NCBI GenBank assembly: GCA_949840915.1
Contig: CATKXY010000005.1
Location: forward strand, 62,001-126,000
DNA length: 64,000 nt
Reading direction: 5' to 3'
Source of the DNA: an uncultured Lachnospiraceae bacterium
GTDB lineage: Bacteria > Bacillota > Clostridia > Lachnospirales > Lachnospiraceae
Both the position numbers and the translations under genes were made by a program. Below are positions 55,646 to 63,711 of the stretch, in pieces (the first letter of the stretch is position 1; each line of letters starts with the position of its first letter). The notes beneath the pieces are model-generated. The model was not told the DNA's origin. It did no database searches and saw only the letters and a program-made list of their open reading frames with translations.

Positions 55646-55686
55646 AAGGACAGCGGTAAATCTGTGATGGGTTTACCGCTGTCTTT
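55646..55686 (+). terminator. rho-independent terminator after the NYN gene
   Basis: AAGGACAGCGGTAAA (55646-55660) pairs with TTTACCGCTGTCTTT (55672-55686), one G-T pair, around an 11-base loop. It isolates the fructose operon from upstream transcription. The 318-base gap (55585-55902) otherwise holds only the fru promoter. Confidence 0.85.
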
Positions 55687-55808
55687 GACAATGGGGCTAT
55701 TTGCCATGAGATGAGTTCCCGGTCTACTGTGTGTGACGGATTTTGAATGAACAAATGGAAAATTGGATAGATTATACTAGTATTCAATGAATGATTGTGC
55801 AATTTCAA

Positions 55809-55872
55809 CCAAAATCAGTCAGCATATTCGTGAATTAGTGTGATTGATTTTGGCTGATTTTGAAGATATAAT
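55809..55872 (+). promoter_or_regulatory. fru operon promoter with TGATTTTG operator repeats
   Basis: TTGATT (55844-55849), 17 bases, TATAAT (55867-55872). TGATTTTG occurs at 55845-55852 and 55855-55862, one helical turn apart, and inverted as CAAAATCA at 55810-55817. CCAAAATCAGTCA (55809-55821) and TGATTGATTTTGG (55841-55853) form a 12-of-13 dyad over the -35 box. These suit a DeoR-type repressor such as the FruR encoded at the operon's end. Confidence 0.65.
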
Positions 55873-55902
55873 GGCATTAACAAGAAAGCAGGAGGGAAGC
55901 TT

Positions 55903-56811
55903 ATGATTTACACAGTGACCTTTAATCCTTCACTGGACTATATCGTAGCGGTGGACGATTTCAAGCTGGGCCTGACCAATCGTGCCTCCTCGGAGCTGAT
56001 GCTGCCGGGCGGAAAAGGCATCAATGTATCCATAGTTCTGCAGAATCTGGGTATTGACAGCACGGCGCTGGGATTTACAGCCGGGTTTGTGGGAGATGAG
56101 ATCACGAGACGGCTGCTGGAGCTGGGCGTCCATGTTGATTTTATTCCTATCCCCAAGGGCAATTCCCGTATCAATGTCAAGCTCAGATCCATCGACGGGA
56201 CGGAGATTAACGGCCTGGGACCGGAGATTGGCGAGAGAGAAGCGGCGCTGCTGATGGAACGGCTGGACACTCTGACCCAGGGAGACATCCTTTTTCTCGC
56301 GGGCAGTATTCCTGCCTCCATGCCGGACGACATTTACAGTGTAATCATGAGACGGCTGGCGGGCAGAGGCGTGGTGATTGTAGTGGATGCATCGAGAGAT
56401 CTGCTCGTGAAGGTGCTGGAGTATCACCCTTTTCTGGTGAAGCCTAATCATCATGAGCTGGGGGAGATATTCGGAGTGACATTACACAGTCGGGAAGAGG
56501 TGGTTCCGTATGGGCTCAGGCTCCGGGAGATGGGAGCGCAGAATGTGCTGATCTCCATGGCCGGAGAGGGCGCGGTGCTGGTGGCCGGGGACGGCAGTGT
56601 ATGGCAGGAGCCTGCGCCTGCGGGGAAACTGATAAACGGAGTGGGAGCGGGAGACTCCATGGTGGCCGGTTTTGTTGCCGGATGGATGGAGCGGCAAGAC
56701 TATGAACATGCTTTCCGCATGGGAATTGCGGCGGGCAGTGCCAGCGCATTCTCCGAGTCACTCTGTACAAAGGCAGAGGTTTTGGCGCTCTATGCCGGAC
56801 TGGCACAATAA
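55903..56811 (+). CDS. fruK: 1-phosphofructokinase
   Basis: Phosphorylates fructose 1-phosphate to fructose 1,6-bisphosphate. The 302-residue protein is a PfkB-family kinase: TFNPSLDYIVAVDDFKLGLT at the start, MLPGGKGINVSIVLQNLG near residue 29, and the ATP/anion-hole motif INGVGAGDSMVAGFVAG (Asp near 250) near the end. Its place directly before a fructose PTS permease identifies the substrate. GGAGGGAAGC precedes the ATG. It is the first gene of the fruK-fruA-HPr-EI-fruR operon. Confidence 0.95.
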   Translation: MIYTVTFNPSLDYIVAVDDFKLGLTNRASSELMLPGGKGINVSIVLQNLGIDSTALGFTAGFVGDEITRRLLELGVHVDFIPIPKGNSRINVKLRSIDGTEINGLGPEIGEREAALLMERLDTLTQGDILFLAGSIPASMPDDIYSVIMRRLAGRGVVIVVDASRDLLVKVLEYHPFLVKPNHHELGEIFGVTLHSREEVVPYGLRLREMGAQNVLISMAGEGAVLVAGDGSVWQEPAPAGKLINGVGAGDSMVAGFVAGWMERQDYEHAFRMGIAAGSASAFSESLCTKAEVLALYAGLAQ

Positions 56812-56872
56812 AGATTGAACAGAAAAGCAGGAACACAATAGAAGGAACACAACGGGAAAGGGAGGTCATACA

Positions 56873-58810
56873 ATGAGAATCACGGATTTGTTGGACAGAC
56901 GGAGCATTTCGCTGGAAAGTGCGCCAAAGAGTAAGCGGGAAGCTCTGGATGAGATTGTGGAACTGATGAACCGGAGCGGCAAGATCCGGGATGTGGAGGC
57001 GTACCGCAGACAGGTCTATGCCAGAGAGGAGGAGAGCACCACAGGCATCGGAGAGGGAATTGCCATTCCTCACGGCAAATGCGACGCGGTAAAACAGCCC
57101 GGTCTGGCTGCTATGGTAGTCCGGGAGGGCGTTGAGTTTGATTCTCTGGACGGAGAGCCCGCTACATTGATCTTTTTGATCGCGGCTCCCGACACGGAGG
57201 ACAATATCCATCTGGATGTGTTGAGCAAATTATCTATGCTTTTAATGGACGAAGAGTTTGCACAAAATCTGCGCCGGGCCAAGAGCATAGAGGATTTTTT
57301 GGAAATCATCGACAAGGCTGACGAGGAAAAGGGAGGTGTGGAGAAGCTGTCCGCGGACAACGGAGAAGCCGCGCAGGCAGGGTACAGGATTGTGGCGGTG
57401 ACCAGCTGTCCCACCGGTATCGCTCATACCTATATGGCGGCGGAAGGACTGGAGAAGGCGGCCAGAGCGGCAGGCTGCAGCATTAAGATCGAGACCCGCG
57501 GCTCCGGCGGAGCCAAGAATGTGCTGACGGAGGCAGAGATCCGGCAGGCGGACTGCATCATTGTGGCGGCTGATGCCAAGGTGCCCATGGAGCGCTTTGA
57601 CGGCAGGAGGGTGTTAGAGGTGCAGGTGTCCGACGGAATCAGCAGAGCGGATGAGCTGGTGGCCAAGGCACTGTCGGGCGATGTGCAGGTCTATCGCAGT
57701 ACGGGCGATGCCAAGGCGGGCGGAGCCTCTGCGGCAGGAGCTACCGTAAAAGGCGGAAAGGGCGCAGGCGGCGTGGTCCATCAGATTTATACGCAGTTGA
57801 TGAACGGGGTGTCCCATATGCTGCCCTTTGTTGTGGGCGGAGGAATCCTGATCGCCATCGCTTTTTTGATAGACGGACTGAGTGTGGACATCAATTCCCT
57901 TCCCCCTGAACAGCGGGGCGACTTCGGTACAATTACGCCTCTGGCGGCTATGTTCAAGAATATCGGCGGCGTCGCCTTTGGATTTATGCTTCCCGTGCTG
58001 GCCGGTTTTATCGCCATGGCCATCGGGGACAGACCGGCGCTGGCTCTTGGATTTGTGGGCGGCATGATCGCGGCAAACGGCAAATCGGGATTTCTGGGAG
58101 CGCTGGCAGCAGGGTTTTTGGCGGGCTATGTGATCCTGGGACTGCGCAGGATCTGTGAGATGCTGCCGCAGGCCATTGAGAAGATTGCTCCGGTGCTCAT
58201 CTATCCGGTGGCGGGTATTTTGATCATAGGGATTGTCATGATCTATGTTGTGGAACCCGTGATGGGCGGCATCAATGCCGGATTGAACAATGGTCTGGAG
58301 AGCATGAACGGTGTCAGCAAGGTGGTGCTGGGACTGATTCTGGGAGGCATGATGGCCATCGATATGGGCGGTCCCTTCAATAAGGCGGCCTATGTGTTTG
58401 GCACGGCCGCCATCACTGCCGGCAATTACGATATTATGGCTGCCGTTATGATCGGCGGAATGACGCCTCCCTGTGCCATCGCGCTTGCGACGCTGTTGTT
58501 CAAGGATAAGTTTACAAAAGAGGAGAGGGAGGCCGGCCCCACCAACTTCATTATGGGCCTTGCCTTTATCACGGAGGGCGCGATTCCCTATGCGGCGTCC
58601 GACCCGGTGAGGGTACTGCCCTCCTGCATTCTCGGTTCAGCGGCCGCGGGTGCTCTCTCCATGGCTTTCGGCTGTACGCTGATGGCTCCTCACGGAGGAA
58701 TCTTTGTGTTCCCTGTGGTGGGCAACGCGCTGATGTATCTGCTGGCACTGGTAGTGGGAACTGCCGTTTCCACGGTTCTGTTAGGCTTATTAAAAAAGAA
58801 AATCGCTTAA
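56873..58810 (+). CDS. fruA: PTS fructose transporter EIIABC
   Basis: Transports fructose and phosphorylates it to fructose 1-phosphate. The 645-residue protein has IIA, IIB and IIC in that order. IIA (1-150) carries phospho-His67 in GIAIPHGK. IIB (170-270) carries phospho-Cys179 in VAVTSCPTGIAHTYMAAEG. The IIC membrane domain (about 300-640) includes GVSHMLPFVVGGGILIAIAF and the GGPFNKAAY loop. All catalytic residues are intact. GGGAGG lies 8 bases upstream. The HPr-like gene starts 15 bases downstream. Confidence 0.96.
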   Translation: MRITDLLDRRSISLESAPKSKREALDEIVELMNRSGKIRDVEAYRRQVYAREEESTTGIGEGIAIPHGKCDAVKQPGLAAMVVREGVEFDSLDGEPATLIFLIAAPDTEDNIHLDVLSKLSMLLMDEEFAQNLRRAKSIEDFLEIIDKADEEKGGVEKLSADNGEAAQAGYRIVAVTSCPTGIAHTYMAAEGLEKAARAAGCSIKIETRGSGGAKNVLTEAEIRQADCIIVAADAKVPMERFDGRRVLEVQVSDGISRADELVAKALSGDVQVYRSTGDAKAGGASAAGATVKGGKGAGGVVHQIYTQLMNGVSHMLPFVVGGGILIAIAFLIDGLSVDINSLPPEQRGDFGTITPLAAMFKNIGGVAFGFMLPVLAGFIAMAIGDRPALALGFVGGMIAANGKSGFLGALAAGFLAGYVILGLRRICEMLPQAIEKIAPVLIYPVAGILIIGIVMIYVVEPVMGGINAGLNNGLESMNGVSKVVLGLILGGMMAIDMGGPFNKAAYVFGTAAITAGNYDIMAAVMIGGMTPPCAIALATLLFKDKFTKEEREAGPTNFIMGLAFITEGAIPYAASDPVRVLPSCILGSAAAGALSMAFGCTLMAPHGGIFVFPVVGNALMYLLALVVGTAVSTVLLGLLKKKIA

Positions 58811-58825
58811 AGGGAGGAAATAATC

Positions 58826-59083
58826 ATGAGAGAGTTTAGATATGTCATCACAGATAATGAAGGAATTCATGCCCGTCCGGCGGGCGAACTGGTGAAGCTG
58901 GCCAAAACCTTTACCTCCGAGGTAAAGGCTGCAAAGGACGGCAAAGAGGCGGACTGTAAAAAGATATTTGCCCTGATGGGTCTGGGGGCAAAAAAGGATC
59001 AGGAAGTGTGCTTCACAATCACGGGTGAGGATGAGGAGACTGCCTGTGAGGCATTGGAGCGATTCATGCGGGAAAACCTGTAA
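58826..59083 (+). CDS. HPr-like phosphocarrier, fructose-operon paralogue with Lys46
   Basis: An 85-residue HPr. The phosphoryl-accepting His15 sits in the normal GIHARPA motif. At position 46, where Gram-positive HPr has the regulatory Ser phosphorylated by HPr kinase, this protein has Lys (CKKIFALMGLG in place of the usual KSIMGVMSLG). It should therefore carry phosphate from EI to the fructose permease but be blind to HPr kinase, and so not serve as a CcpA co-repressor (inference from known HPr biology). GGGAGG precedes the ATG. It lies between fruA and its own EI gene, so the operon encodes a complete phosphorelay. Confidence 0.92.
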   Translation: MREFRYVITDNEGIHARPAGELVKLAKTFTSEVKAAKDGKEADCKKIFALMGLGAKKDQEVCFTITGEDEETACEALERFMRENL

Positions 59084-59125
59084 TCCTGCCGAAAGGCAGG
59101 AAGCGGACAGATGGGAGCGGATAGT

Positions 59126-60751
59126 ATGAAGACATACAGTGGAAAGAGTGTATACGGCGGGATCGCCATTGGCAGGATTCATGTCTATAAAAAGAATGAG
59201 AGCCTGGTGCGACGGGAGAAGATTGATGATCCCGATGCAGAGCTGGAGCGTTACGAGCGGGCGAAAGCGGAGGCAGTCGCCCAGCTTAAGAGCCTGTACG
59301 ACAAGGCGCTCAAAGAGGTGGGTGAGGTGAATGCGGCAATCTTTGAGATTCATCAGATGATGCTGGAGGACGGAGACTATAATGAATCGGTGGAGCATAT
59401 TGTGCGTACCCAGCAGGTGAATGCCGAGTATGCGGTGGCTTCCACCGGAGACAATTTTGCCATGATGTTTGCGGAGATGGAAGACGATTACATGAGAGAG
59501 AGAGCGGCGGATGTGAAGGACATCTCCGAGAGGCTGCTGAATGTTTTGTGCGGCAGCGCCTCCGGTGCCGTGCAGACTGAGGAGCCGGTGATCATCGCCG
59601 CGGACGATCTGGCTCCCTCGGAGACGGTACAGCTTGACAAGGATAAAATTCTCTCCTTTGTGACCGTGCATGGCTCCACCAATTCCCACACGGCCATTCT
59701 GGCCAGGACCATGGGGATTCCCGCCCTGATCGGCACGGACGTTTCGCTGGATGGGATCGATGGGAAGCTTGGCATTGTGGACGGTATGGAGGGACGGTTC
59801 TATGTGGAGCCGGATGAGGAATTACTCGGTCAGATGCGGCGGAAGCAGCAGACCGAGCTTGCGCAAAGGGAGCTGCTTTCGTCTCTGAAGGGCAAGGAGA
59901 ATGTAACCCTTGACGGTCGAAAAGTGATGCTGTATGCTAATATTGGAAATGTAAAAGATATGTCCAAGGTTCTGCACAATGACGCGGGAGGCATCGGTTT
60001 GTTCCGAAGCGAGTTTCTCTATCTGGAGAGTGATCATTTTCCCACGGAGGAAGAGCAGTTTCAGGTCTATAAGACTGTGGCGGAGACTATGGCCGGCAAA
60101 CGGGCGATCATTCGCACGCTGGATATCGGAGCGGACAAAAAATGCGATTACTTCGGTCTGGAGGCGGAGGAGAATCCGGCGCTGGGCTATCGCGGGATCC
60201 GCATCTGTCTGACGCAGACGGATGTGTTTAAGACACAGCTTCGGGCACTGTTTCGCGCAAGCGTTTTCGGGAAACTTGCAATTATGTATCCGATGATCAT
60301 CAGCGTGGAGGAGATCAGGCGCATTCACGAGATCGTGGCGGAGGTCAAAGCGGAGCTTACGGAGAGCAAAACGCCTTTTGGCGATCCGGAGCAGGGGATC
60401 ATGATAGAGACTCCTGCCGCGGTGATGATCAGCGGGGAACTGGCGAAGGAAGTGGACTTTTTCAGTATCGGCACCAACGATCTGACGCAGTATACCCTGG
60501 CTATCGACAGACAGAATCCCAGGCTGGACAGCTTTTATGACGCCCATCATCCGGCGGTTCTGCGCATGATTGCCATGGTGGTGGAAAACGCTCACCGCGA
60601 GGGTACCTGGGTGGGTATCTGCGGTGAATTGGGGGCAGACACGGAGCTTACGGAGGAGTTTTTGCGGATGGGCGTGGATGAACTGTCTGTTTCACCCAAT
60701 TACATTCTTCCGGTCCGCAGGAGAATACGGGAGATCAATCTGGAGGCATAG
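59126..60751 (+). CDS. ptsI: PTS enzyme I (phosphoenolpyruvate-protein phosphotransferase)
   Basis: Transfers phosphate from phosphoenolpyruvate to HPr. About 541 residues, slightly short of the usual 570. Motifs: GGIAIGRIHVY at the start, phospho-His188 in GSTNSHTAILARTMG, the PEP-binding DIGADKKCDYFG and SIGTNDLTQYTLAIDRQNP segments, and GICGELG with the catalytic Cys. The start is ATG 59126 (GGGAGCGG upstream) or ATG 59111 (AGGAAG upstream). It lies within the fru operon, so this is probably a fructose-linked EI, with a general EI possibly elsewhere. The gene ends 1 base before fruR. Confidence 0.95.
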   Translation: MKTYSGKSVYGGIAIGRIHVYKKNESLVRREKIDDPDAELERYERAKAEAVAQLKSLYDKALKEVGEVNAAIFEIHQMMLEDGDYNESVEHIVRTQQVNAEYAVASTGDNFAMMFAEMEDDYMRERAADVKDISERLLNVLCGSASGAVQTEEPVIIAADDLAPSETVQLDKDKILSFVTVHGSTNSHTAILARTMGIPALIGTDVSLDGIDGKLGIVDGMEGRFYVEPDEELLGQMRRKQQTELAQRELLSSLKGKENVTLDGRKVMLYANIGNVKDMSKVLHNDAGGIGLFRSEFLYLESDHFPTEEEQFQVYKTVAETMAGKRAIIRTLDIGADKKCDYFGLEAEENPALGYRGIRICLTQTDVFKTQLRALFRASVFGKLAIMYPMIISVEEIRRIHEIVAEVKAELTESKTPFGDPEQGIMIETPAAVMISGELAKEVDFFSIGTNDLTQYTLAIDRQNPRLDSFYDAHHPAVLRMIAMVVENAHREGTWVGICGELGADTELTEEFLRMGVDELSVSPNYILPVRRRIREINLEA

Positions 60752-60752
60752 C

Positions 60753-61502
60753 ATGCTCACGAAGCAGCGATATGATTTGATACTGAAATTGTTGGAGGAG
60801 CACAAGAGCGTCACGGTGACAGAGCTCAAGGAGCTTTTGCACACCTCTGAATCTACCGTGCGCAGGGATATTGTGGCCCTGGATCAGGCGGGAAAGCTGA
60901 CAAAGGTTTTTGGGGGCGCCGTGGCCTTGGAACAGCCGGTGATGACCTATGAACCCACGGTGGAGCAGAAGCGGGATGTGAAGGTGGAGGAGAAGCAGCG
61001 CATTGCCGCCTATGCGGCCGCTCTGGTGGAACAGGACGAATTTGTCTATCTGGATGCGGGGACAACGACGGGATACATGATCCCGCATCTGGAAGGGCGC
61101 ACTGTCGCCGTGGTGACCAATGCCGTGGCTCACGCCAGGCAGCTTGCTAAGCTTGGAGTGCGGGTCTATCTGGTGGGAGGCGAGCTCAAGAGCGCCACGG
61201 AGGCGGTCATTGGGAGCCAGGCTGTGGAGATGCTGCAAAACTATCACTTTACCAAAGGCTTTTTTGGAGCGAACGGCATCGCGCAAAAGGCCGGATTTAC
61301 CACCCCTGACGCCAATGAGGCGCAGGTGAAAAAGGCGGCGATGAGACAGTGCAGGGAGTGCTATGTGTTGGCGGACGCCTCCAAATTTGACTGTGTCAGT
61401 TCCGTGACCTTTGCGGGATTTAGCGGGGCGAAGATCATCACCGAGGAATTGCGCGAGGGGTATCAGGATTGTGAAAATATTATTTGTTTGTCCGGACAAT
61501 GA
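60753..61502 (+). CDS. fruR: DeoR-family regulator of the fructose operon
   Basis: A 249-residue DeoR/GlpR-type repressor. The winged helix-turn-helix is SVTVTELKELLHTSESTVRR at about residues 18-37, followed by DIVALDQAGKLTKVFGGAVA. The sugar-phosphate sensor domain shows YLDAGTTTGYM and GANGI-x-x-x-x-GFTTPDANEA. Family members release DNA when fructose 1-phosphate or a related ester binds. As the last gene of the operon it probably controls the repeat-rich promoter at 55.8 kb. ATG 60753 has TGGAGG 5 bases upstream. A 12-bp hairpin follows, shared with the end of the convergent endoglucanase gene. Confidence 0.92.
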   Translation: MLTKQRYDLILKLLEEHKSVTVTELKELLHTSESTVRRDIVALDQAGKLTKVFGGAVALEQPVMTYEPTVEQKRDVKVEEKQRIAAYAAALVEQDEFVYLDAGTTTGYMIPHLEGRTVAVVTNAVAHARQLAKLGVRVYLVGGELKSATEAVIGSQAVEMLQNYHFTKGFFGANGIAQKAGFTTPDANEAQVKKAAMRQCRECYVLADASKFDCVSSVTFAGFSGAKIITEELREGYQDCENIICLSGQ

Positions 61503-61531
61503 GTGCCGGCCAGGCGGTTGAGCGAGGAGTC

Positions 61532-61562
61532 AAAGGACTGAAGCGGATCACTTCAGTCCTTT
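61532..61562. terminator. 12-bp hairpin between fruR and the endoglucanase gene
   Basis: AAAGGACTGAAG (61532-61543) pairs perfectly with CTTCAGTCCTTT (61551-61562) around a 7-base loop. The right arm encodes the last residues of the convergent endoglucanase. The arms supply short A and T tracts, so it may act weakly as a terminator in both directions. Confidence 0.6.
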
Positions 61563-63515
61563 GGCTTCTTTCAGCGATATGCCGTTTTCTCCAAGCGGTA
61601 TGGCGTGGTCCAGACCTACAAATCTGCCGTTTTCCTGCCAGAGTACCTCTTTGACAAAATTATATTTCTCACTGTCCCAGGTAGTGAAATCATCCAGCAG
61701 CAACCCGCCCGTGTCGCCGGAATTGGCGTTGAGACACCAGAAAGTGTGGTGCAGATGATAATCGGAGATCAGCTGTCTCATGTGAGTCATCCATGTCAGA
61801 TTCGGTTCCCGCATAAATCCGCCCCATTCGCCGATCAGAAGCGGTGCAGTTCCCTCGTCGTGGATGAAGAGCCAGTTGTCATACCAGCAGTCCTCCATAA
61901 GGCTGTCATAGTTGTAATCTTTTTGGAACCAGGGCTGTGCATAGACTGTGGGACCGTAATCGTGGGGAGAGTACACCAGTTTGTTCTGATACTTTCCCAG
62001 ATCGATGGGATAGTCCGCCACCGCCCGCAGATTGCCGCCCCACCAGTTAAAGTAATAGTCATCGGAGTTTGTGGAGGAGTAATCCCCGCCTTTTTTGATG
62101 GGATAGATCTCAATACCTTCCACAAGAATCAGTGCATTGGGATTTTTGGAAAGCACTTTGGCCGCTGCGGTCTCCGCCACATATTTCCAGTTGTTGGCGT
62201 CCTTGGAATCATTCCAGACCGCGGCGCCTTTCCCTTCGTTCGGTTTGCCGTGGGGTTCGTTTTTGAGATCATATCCGATGATCGTGTCATTATCCTTGTA
62301 GCGTTCAGCCATCCATTCCAATGCGGCGTAGTAGTCATCCACAGAAACCTTGTCTGTGTACCAGAGATTGACATTGTGGCCGGAGGCATCGGTCTCGGCG
62401 CTGTGGATATCGGGTATGACCTTGATGCCGTTCTCCTCTGCCAGCACCAGAAAATAATCAAAAATCTCCAGTGAGTTCATGGCGTTCAGTTCTTCGTTGC
62501 AGGCATTGTTGTAATTGGCTTTTGGATATTCTCCGGCCGCCCACCGGTTGATGAGTTCTGCGGACATGGGAACGCGGATGAGATTGAAGCCATGGTCAGC
62601 GATGCCCTTCACCGTGGGAACCAGACGGCTGTTCCAGAGCCCGTCAAAAGTGTTGGTTCCGGTGTTGTACCCGAACCAGTTGACGCCGGTGAGCCATACC
62701 TGTCTGCCGTCCTTGTCCACGATTCTGTTGCCGTCCGCAAAGAGCCAGTCGTCGCCCTGGACGGCTGAGTCGGAGCGCTTTAACAGGGCGGTAACATCTG
62801 TGTTTTGGACTTGTGTCTGAGCGTTTTGATCCTGCCGGCCGTTTTGGCCGCCGTCTCCTGTATTCCGTATCACCCCTCCCTGTTCAACGGCGCATTTGCC
62901 GCCGTTCAGGGCAGCGGACAGGATGGAGAGATCAGATCCGGTGCCTATGTTGCAGCCCAGTATGATGCTTGCGCCGGGGTCTATTGTCTTGTTGTATTCT
63001 GCGTTGGATACGGTCACATAGTCTTCGTGTACCGACCAGGTGCCGTTCCAGCCCTGGGCGGAGATTAGCCGATCTACCTTGAGAACCAGATTCCAGCCCT
63101 CCACTGCGGTGTCGGAGCAGTTGGTCAGACTAAGCTCCAGAGAGCAGAATCTGGTGTCTCCGTCGGTCCAGCCGCTGCCTGTAGTATAGGTGACTTTGAA
63201 GGCATCGTCACTGACGGGCGCCCCATGATCAGCGGGCGTCCCGTGACCGGCAGATGTTGCCTGACCGGCAGGTGTTGCCTGACCGGCAGATGTTGTTTGA
63301 TCAGCGGGCGTTCCGGTTTCCAGCGAGGCTTTGAGCAGCCGGTTGTTTTCCGAGATCACGGCGATCAGCGCTATGAGCAGCCCGGCCATGGTCACGCAGG
63401 CCAGGCCTATGAGCAGAGTCCGCCTGTTCAGGGGCGCTTTGTTCGACATAGTCTTCTTCAGGGTAGTTTGGTCCAGTTCTGTTTGGTTCTGCGCAGCTTT
63501 TTCCCGGTTATCCAT
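61548..63515 (-). CDS. membrane-anchored GH5 endoglucanase with CBM2-like domain
   Basis: Hydrolyses cellulose or a related beta-glucan. The 655-residue protein has a basic cytoplasmic start, one transmembrane helix (about 34-55, LLIGLACVTMAGLLIALIAV) and a repeat linker of Thr-Pro-Ala-x-Gln/His units (about 67-97). A CBM2-like cellulose-binding domain (about 100-205, GWNLVL, GWNGTW, YNKTIDPGAS) and a polar linker follow, then the GH5 barrel (LTGVNWFGYNTGTNTFDGLW at about 275). Catalytic acid Glu420 lies in LKNEPHG and nucleophile Glu563 in LIGEWGG. With no cleavage site evident it should stay anchored to the cell surface. AAAGGA precedes the start. It has its own promoter and palindrome. Confidence 0.94.
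   Translation of the reverse strand: MDNREKAAQNQTELDQTTLKKTMSNKAPLNRRTLLIGLACVTMAGLLIALIAVISENNRLLKASLETGTPADQTTSAGQATPAGQATSAGHGTPADHGAPVSDDAFKVTYTTGSGWTDGDTRFCSLELSLTNCSDTAVEGWNLVLKVDRLISAQGWNGTWSVHEDYVTVSNAEYNKTIDPGASIILGCNIGTGSDLSILSAALNGGKCAVEQGGVIRNTGDGGQNGRQDQNAQTQVQNTDVTALLKRSDSAVQGDDWLFADGNRIVDKDGRQVWLTGVNWFGYNTGTNTFDGLWNSRLVPTVKGIADHGFNLIRVPMSAELINRWAAGEYPKANYNNACNEELNAMNSLEIFDYFLVLAEENGIKVIPDIHSAETDASGHNVNLWYTDKVSVDDYYAALEWMAERYKDNDTIIGYDLKNEPHGKPNEGKGAAVWNDSKDANNWKYVAETAAAKVLSKNPNALILVEGIEIYPIKKGGDYSSTNSDDYYFNWWGGNLRAVADYPIDLGKYQNKLVYSPHDYGPTVYAQPWFQKDYNYDSLMEDCWYDNWLFIHDEGTAPLLIGEWGGFMREPNLTWMTHMRQLISDYHLHHTFWCLNANSGDTGGLLLDDFTTWDSEKYNFVKEVLWQENGRFVGLDHAIPLGENGISLKEAKGLK
63226..63315 (-). 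repeat. five 18-bp tandem repeats encoding the endoglucanase linker
   Basis: Units at 63226, 63244, 63262, 63280 and 63298 (consensus TGACCGGCAGATGTTGCC on the plus strand), plus a partial unit at 63212. The three central copies differ by one to three bases; the outer two are more diverged. They encode six-residue linker units such as AGQATP. Confidence 0.9.
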
Positions 63516-63552
63516 CGTATATTCCTTTCATCGGATCATTTTGAGATCATTG

Positions 63553-63599
63553 CGGAACGGTTCCGGGAAAAGCATAGCATGAAACGCCATAAAAAGCAA
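63553..63599 (-). promoter_or_regulatory. endoglucanase promoter with 13-bp palindrome
   Basis: On the minus strand: TTGCTT (63599-63594), 17 bases, TATGCT (63576-63571). A perfect palindrome, CGGAACGGTTCCG (63553-63565), sits at the expected start site, a typical repressor position. Confidence 0.6.
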
Positions 63600-63677
63600 T
63601 GAACCGGCGTACCGGATGCCTGACAGATCAGGGAAAGATACGCTGCGATACTGTGGAGCGCCGAGTGACGGAAATGC

Positions 63678-63705
63678 TTGAAATATATAAAAAATGATGT
63701 ATAAT
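63678..63705 (+). promoter_or_regulatory. promoter of the divergent membrane-protein gene
   Basis: TTGAAA (63678-63683), 16 bases, TATAAT (63700-63705). The start codon follows only 6 bases later, so either the transcript is nearly leaderless or the true start codon is further on. Confidence 0.45.
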
Positions 63706-63711
63706 GGAAGC

